Part shown: one piece after another, positions 5,924 to 8,770 of the stretch | Numbering within the stretch: the stretch's first letter is position 1 | Layout of the letters: each line of letters begins with the position of its first letter | Source of the DNA: W425 sp964503235 | GTDB taxonomy: Bacteria > Chloroflexota > Dehalococcoidia > Dehalococcoidales > RBG-16-60-22 | Direction: 5' to 3' | Assembly (NCBI GenBank): GCA_964503235.1 | Contig: CAZCZJ010000091.1 | Coordinates: forward strand, 1-8,770 | DNA: 8,770 nucleotides | Position numbers and translations under genes: made by a program | Notes under the pieces: model-generated | What the model was told of the DNA's origin: nothing | What the model saw: the letters and a program-made list of their open reading frames with translations, nothing else | Databases searched by the model: none

Positions 5924-6571
5924 TTATAGAGCCAGTTCAAACCCGACCCCACATCCTATGTACTGTTCAGGAAACCGGTGTTCCAGTTCTTCCTTGTACC
6001 GGGTGCAGTGGCAGGGACATATTAAAGATAGCCCGTCTAACCGACTGAAATCAAGAAAGCCGTGGAGGCCGCCGATAATCCCGTAAATTTCGCCGAGTGA
6101 AGAAGCAGCATCTAGGATAGTGCCAACACCGGGATGGGAACAACCGGTGACCACTACGATACCTCTGTTAGTTTTAACTGCCAGTGACTGCTCCATATTT
6201 TTTAACTCACCGGTGGAAAGGACGTCATCCGAGATTTGCAGAGGACGGCTGACAGAGATTACTTTCCTTCCCGGTATTTTCCCCACCACGGAAGCCGGGA
6301 GATAAATGGTAGCGTGCTTATTAACCTCGAGTATCCCGGCAAGACCCCCGGTATGGTCGCTATGAGCATGGGAGATAACGATTGTACCTATGAGTTCCGG
6401 GTCAATGCCAAGTCGTTCCATATTATACAGCAAGGCGGCACCATCGTCACCCGTATCGAATAAAATCGGTGATGCATGATTAGTCTCGATGAGGGCTGAA
6501 AAACCCCAGCCGGTTTTCAGCCCTTGTTTATTCAGGCAATTGTCATATACAATCGTAATCTTCGTATCCAC
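5924..6571 (-). CDS. Metallo-beta-lactamase-fold protein, COG1237 type
   Basis: With the GTG start chosen here the protein has 215 residues. It is a metallo-beta-lactamase-fold hydrolase of the COG1237 group, which is often annotated as dihydropterin-ribofuranosyl-aminobenzene-phosphate synthase-like. Metal-binding motifs are complete: Asp39 in LFDTG, His68-His70-Asp72-His73 in SHAHSDHTGG, His146 in GCSHPG, and His170 in GGLHG. A final His188 lies in CPCHCT, where three cysteines cluster. The name of the archaeal pterin enzyme is a homology label only; the substrate is unknown. A longer version starting with TTG at 6616 would add 15 basic residues but has no ribosome binding site. GTG at 6571 has GGAGGGG before it, and the family normally begins with a short KITIVYDN-like strand. 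It sits between the thioredoxin-like and radical SAM genes. Confidence 0.88.
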   Translation of the reverse strand: MDTKITIVYDNCLNKQGLKTGWGFSALIETNHASPILFDTGDDGAALLYNMERLGIDPELIGTIVISHAHSDHTGGLAGILEVNKHATIYLPASVVGKIPGRKVISVSRPLQISDDVLSTGELKNMEQSLAVKTNRGIVVVTGCSHPGVGTILDAASSLGEIYGIIGGLHGFLDFSRLDGLSLICPCHCTRYKEELEHRFPEQYIGCGVGFELAL

Positions 6572-6575
6572 CCAG

Positions 6576-6582
6576 CCCCTCC
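6576..6582 (-). promoter_or_regulatory. Ribosome binding site deciding the MBL start
   Basis: GGAGGGG on the minus strand ends four bases before the GTG at 6571 (six if GGAGG is taken as the core). It lies inside the longer TTG-initiated frame and so argues for the GTG start. Confidence 0.65.
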
Positions 6583-6645
6583 GGAATCTCTTCGATGAGG
6601 TTTTACGCCTGACCAATCATTATTTCACTCGGTTCTATCTTACTT

Positions 6646-6665
6646 TTTAGCAGGGACGTGCTAAA
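6646..6665 (-). other. Hairpin overlapping the thioredoxin-like gene's stop codon
   Basis: TTTAGCA and TGCTAAA form a perfect seven-base-pair inverted repeat with a six-base loop. On the minus strand the 5' arm contains the TAG stop (6663-6661), and an A-rich rather than T-rich stretch follows. It is therefore not a standard terminator. It may protect the upstream message or tune expression of the MBL gene; this is inference. Confidence 0.35.
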
Positions 6666-7017
6666 CCGAGGAATCCTTACCGAACTCCCTGCCCAGTATT
6701 GCTAATATCTGGTCCTCGGTTTGAATACTGGCGGTAGCGGCTACCACCTTTGAGTTCTTAAAGTACACCGTGAACGGCAGCCCCATAAAAGAAGCACATT
6801 CGCGAAGATTTGTAATAAATCTAGCTGCCGGAATATCGAAGTCCTGGTCATAGAAATTCACGTGCGGATACCGGGTCTCAAGCTGACTCAATATAGAGTA
6901 CACCGGAATGCACATCGGTCCCATCCGTCCGCAGCAGATGACCACATTCTCGTTGTTTTTCAGAGCTTCCTGTGTTTCTTCATCAGTCTCCAGATGCTTA
7001 AGATTAGTCTGCAACAT
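6661..7017 (-). CDS. Thioredoxin-fold protein with MGPM in place of CGPC
   Basis: This 118-residue cytoplasmic protein has the thioredoxin layout. A strand (NVVICCG, 24-30) leads into an active-site-like turn RMGPMCIPVY (31-40). A conserved-looking MGLPFTVYFKNSKVV (78-92) with the cis-proline at 81 follows. Aligned on Gly-Pro, the two catalytic cysteines of CGPC are Met32 and Met35. Cysteines instead flank the site at 28, 29 and 36, with another at 74. It may use a C-x6-C pair or bind something rather than act as a normal disulfide reductase. The start is ATG 7017: GAGGAG is six bases away, while the preceding GTG (7020) would be only three bases off. It lies 30 bases after the disulfide-reductase-like flavoprotein, a natural electron partner by context. 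Confidence 0.8.
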   Translation of the reverse strand: MLQTNLKHLETDEETQEALKNNENVVICCGRMGPMCIPVYSILSQLETRYPHVNFYDQDFDIPAARFITNLRECASFMGLPFTVYFKNSKVVAATASIQTEDQILAILGREFGKDSSV

Positions 7018-7021
7018 CACG

Positions 7022-7029
7022 CTCTCCTC
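7022..7029 (-). promoter_or_regulatory. Ribosome binding site of the thioredoxin-like gene
   Basis: GAGGAGAG on the minus strand. The AGGAG core is six bases from ATG at 7017 and three from GTG at 7020, which favours the ATG. Confidence 0.6.
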
Positions 7030-7047
7030 GCATATTTCCTTATATTT

Positions 7048-8394
7048 CTACTCAAACATTCTTTCGATGCTTTCAGCGGCTAATGCTATCGGTTCCATGC
7101 CCGGGTCCGGGGATAACTCCGGCTGACCGGCACACCGTAGTGTTGCCAGATCGAGGGAATTCCAACCCGCTCTAATAGCCACGGCTATTGCATCAATATG
7201 TTTTACCGGGCATTCACTATCGCTGACAATCTGACCGCCGATGATTCTTTTATCTTTTTTATTGAATATCAATTTAACTGTGTAGGGTTTTTTACCCCTC
7301 ATCATGGAGTGCTGGCTGGCTGAAGATTGTACAACGCTCACTACGTCGATGCCTTCTTTTCCTGCCTCCGATTCGGTAATACCTGTCCCGGCAATGGATT
7401 TGTCAAAAAATTTCGTGGCGAAACTGTTCATGAGCGGCGGATATTCTATACCGTATCCGAGAATATTCTTGGCGATTACTCTGCCGCCGATTACCGCATT
7501 GGGCCGCAGCTGCCCTCTAATCGGCTTGCCCGTGATATAGCTCGGATACTGAATAAGGTCGCCGGCAGAATAAATGTCAGGGTCGGAAGTCTGCAGATAA
7601 CTGTTGACTTTCAACCCCAGTTCCCCCATTTCAAGACCGGCTTCCTGAGCCAGTTCGCTACGCGGTTCGGCCCCGGCACAGATAATGACCATGTCTGCAT
7701 TGATTTTTTCACCTGAAGCCAGTACTACCGCTTCTACCTTTTTATCTCCTTGTATCGCTTTGACCTGTTCACGAAGATGCAGGTCGATACCCTGCTCTCG
7801 CATATAGTTCTCTATACCTTCGCTCATATCCGGGTCCAATGCGTTTGACAGTATATGCTCGAGCATTTCAACCAGTATGACCTTGATACCATGTTGTGCG
7901 GCCAGATAGGCAATCTCTACACTGATAGCGCCGCCACCTACCAGCACCGCGCTCTTTACCCGTTTAGCATTTAACCAGTGGAGTATATCGATGGCACCGT
8001 CACTGGTCCGCAGCGTGAAAACACCCGGCAGGTCAGTACCCGAGATAGGCGGTACTATAGACCTGGCTCCAGTAGCTAAAACCAGCTTGTCATATGAATA
8101 ATTTTTGCCATCGGCAGTTGTTACTATCTTCTGTTTTCTATCAATTTTTTCAGCCCTCACATTAACAAGATTTATCCCCGGTTTTGTGAAGATACTATCA
8201 TCTTTGTAAGAAGGGTCTGCCAGCACGTGCCCGAAGCAAATATACGGCGTGGCACATCTGGTCAGAAGCCCCTGTTCCTCTTCTTCCCTGATTATGGTTA
8301 CATCCACAGACGGCGCCAGGTTTTTTAACATACGCGCCGCCAGGGCACCGGTACCCGAACAGCCTATGACTACGACTTCTCCAACATTATCCAT
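7048..8394 (-). CDS. FAD-dependent pyridine nucleotide-disulfide oxidoreductase (CoA-disulfide reductase/NADH oxidase-like)
   Basis: This 448-residue flavoprotein is the normal length for the CoA-disulfide reductase, NADH oxidase and NADH peroxidase group. The FAD Rossmann motif is VVVIGCSGTGALAA (7-20), with Ser at the usual second Gly, a variant also common in relatives. The single redox cysteine is Cys47 in TRCATPYICFG, aligned with the CoA-disulfide reductase cysteine. LATGARS (106-112) and the second dinucleotide fold AVLVGGGAISVEIA (149-162) for NAD(P)H follow, then IYSAGDL (275-281). The C-terminal dimerisation domain ends in LRCAGQPELSPDPGMEP (419-435), with additional cysteines 395 and 421. 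AGGGG lies eight bases before ATG. Its immediate neighbour is a thioredoxin-fold protein, which suggests a low-molecular-weight thiol or protein disulfide substrate. Whether it reduces CoA disulfide, oxygen, peroxide or polysulfide cannot be told from sequence. Confidence 0.9.
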   Translation of the reverse strand: MDNVGEVVVIGCSGTGALAARMLKNLAPSVDVTIIREEEEQGLLTRCATPYICFGHVLADPSYKDDSIFTKPGINLVNVRAEKIDRKQKIVTTADGKNYSYDKLVLATGARSIVPPISGTDLPGVFTLRTSDGAIDILHWLNAKRVKSAVLVGGGAISVEIAYLAAQHGIKVILVEMLEHILSNALDPDMSEGIENYMREQGIDLHLREQVKAIQGDKKVEAVVLASGEKINADMVIICAGAEPRSELAQEAGLEMGELGLKVNSYLQTSDPDIYSAGDLIQYPSYITGKPIRGQLRPNAVIGGRVIAKNILGYGIEYPPLMNSFATKFFDKSIAGTGITESEAGKEGIDVVSVVQSSASQHSMMRGKKPYTVKLIFNKKDKRIIGGQIVSDSECPVKHIDAIAVAIRAGWNSLDLATLRCAGQPELSPDPGMEPIALAAESIERMFE

Positions 8395-8431
8395 GATATC
8401 ATCCCCTATATGAATTTTTACCTTTTACCAT

Positions 8432-8453
8432 ATCGCCGATATACACCGGCAAT
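8432..8453. repeat. Hairpin between the J-domain and disulfide-reductase-like genes
   Basis: ATCGCCG (8432-8438) and CGGCAAT (8447-8453) pair over seven positions, one a G-T wobble, around an eight-base loop. No T-run follows on the minus strand. It could be a weak terminator or regulatory dyad in the 94-base gap after the J-domain gene; the gap has no clear promoter hexamers. Confidence 0.3.
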
Positions 8454-8488
8454 CCCGGGAGTATTTCCGCTAAACCATATAATTTCGA

Positions 8489-8770
8489 CTAGATACTGTT
8501 AAACCATCTATCTTTGTAAGTCCTCAAATATTCATCATAGAAATAGGTCCGGGCAATATCTTCCTCCCTGAAACTATATTTATACTCATTGCAGTAGTCC
8601 ATTAGAAGCTTGTATGCCCGGTTTACTCTTTTCATGGTCTCGCCCTCGGAGCCGTCGTCTTCCCCGAGCTTATCGGGGTGGTGGCGATGGGCCAGTATCC
8701 GGTAAGCTTTCTTAATCTCTTTAAGTGTCGCTTCCTCACCGAGTCCCAGCAGTATTCGCGCCTCTTCTAT
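8489..8770 (-). CDS. J-domain protein (DnaJ-like), 5' end beyond the window
   Basis: The last 93 residues and the TAG stop are present; the start lies beyond 8770. The visible part opens with IEEARILLGLGEEATLKEIK, then KKAYRILAHRHHPDKLG with the diagnostic His-Pro-Asp loop (residues 31-33 of the visible part). Helix III follows as MKRVNRAYKLLMDYC. The HPD motif between helices II and III is what stimulates Hsp70 (DnaK) ATPase. After the J-domain there are only about 35 residues, rich in aromatic and charged positions. No glycine-rich, zinc-finger or substrate-binding domain is present, so this is a small type III J-protein, not full DnaJ. It is transcribed in the same direction as the redox cluster, 94 bases upstream, and may or may not share its transcript. 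Confidence 0.88.
   Translation of the reverse strand: MEEARILLGLGEEATLKEIKKAYRILAHRHHPDKLGEDDGSEGETMKRVNRAYKLLMDYCNEYKYSFREEDIARTYFYDEYLRTYKDRWFNSI

Noticed and set aside
5924..6616. Longer MBL protein starting at TTG 6616
   Set aside because: It adds a basic tail atypical for the family and has no ribosome binding site. GTG at 6571 has GGAGGGG and begins at the expected first strand.
1..8770. CRISPR array, insertion sequence, phage or toxin-antitoxin/defence locus
   Set aside because: No regularly spaced direct repeats, transposase or integrase motifs, or recognisable toxin, nuclease or defence domains were seen on either strand.

Overview
The window reads as ordinary bacterial chromosome from an anaerobic or microaerophilic organism. 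Strong Shine-Dalgarno sequences, tight gene packing and a content of flavoproteins, flavodoxin, radical SAM and CoA-disulfide-reductase-like enzymes point that way. The gene mix resembles uncultured anaerobes such as Dehalococcoidia (Chloroflexota) or sulfate-reducer-type lineages. That taxonomic guess comes from recollection of families and is weak. No tRNA, rRNA, transposase, integrase, CRISPR array or phage gene was seen.

Left part: positions 1-413 are AT-rich, with no convincing gene but several inverted repeats. They lead into a plus-strand operon of three genes (414-3759). First is an FAD_binding_2 flavoprotein of the fumarate/urocanate-reductase superfamily, which starts at TTG and carries a long N-terminal extension. 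Next is a flavodoxin-domain protein, and last a phosphotriesterase-family metal hydrolase with its full set of metal ligands. A plausible reading is a small catabolic unit: the flavodoxin-like protein exchanges electrons with the flavoprotein, which reduces or oxidises a C-C bond, and the hydrolase opens an ester or lactone. The substrate cannot be read from the sequence.

Middle: 3760-4069 is a non-coding gap between convergent operons, with weak hairpins and perhaps a minus-strand terminator.

Right part: a minus-strand cluster, in transcription order. It begins with the 3'-terminal 94 codons of a J-domain protein (8770-8489, cut by the window edge). Then come a CoA-disulfide-reductase/NADH-oxidase-like flavoprotein (8394-7048), a small thioredoxin-fold protein with MGPM where CGPC is expected (7017-6661), a COG1237-type metallo-beta-lactamase-fold protein (6571-5924), a radical SAM/SPASM enzyme of NirJ/AhbC/AhbD type (5886-4834) and a DUF1326 protein (4723-4070). 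Close spacing from 8394 to 4834 suggests co-transcription. The DUF1326 gene may have its own promoter in a 110-bp gap. The cluster looks like a thiol/redox and cofactor- or peptide-modification module.

The two halves differ in base composition: sampled rows of the plus operon are roughly 30-50% G+C and those of the radical SAM gene near 60%. No system here can be declared new with confidence. The best leads are the atypical thioredoxin paired with the disulfide-reductase-like enzyme, the radical SAM-MBL-DUF1326 set, and the flavoprotein-flavodoxin-hydrolase operon.
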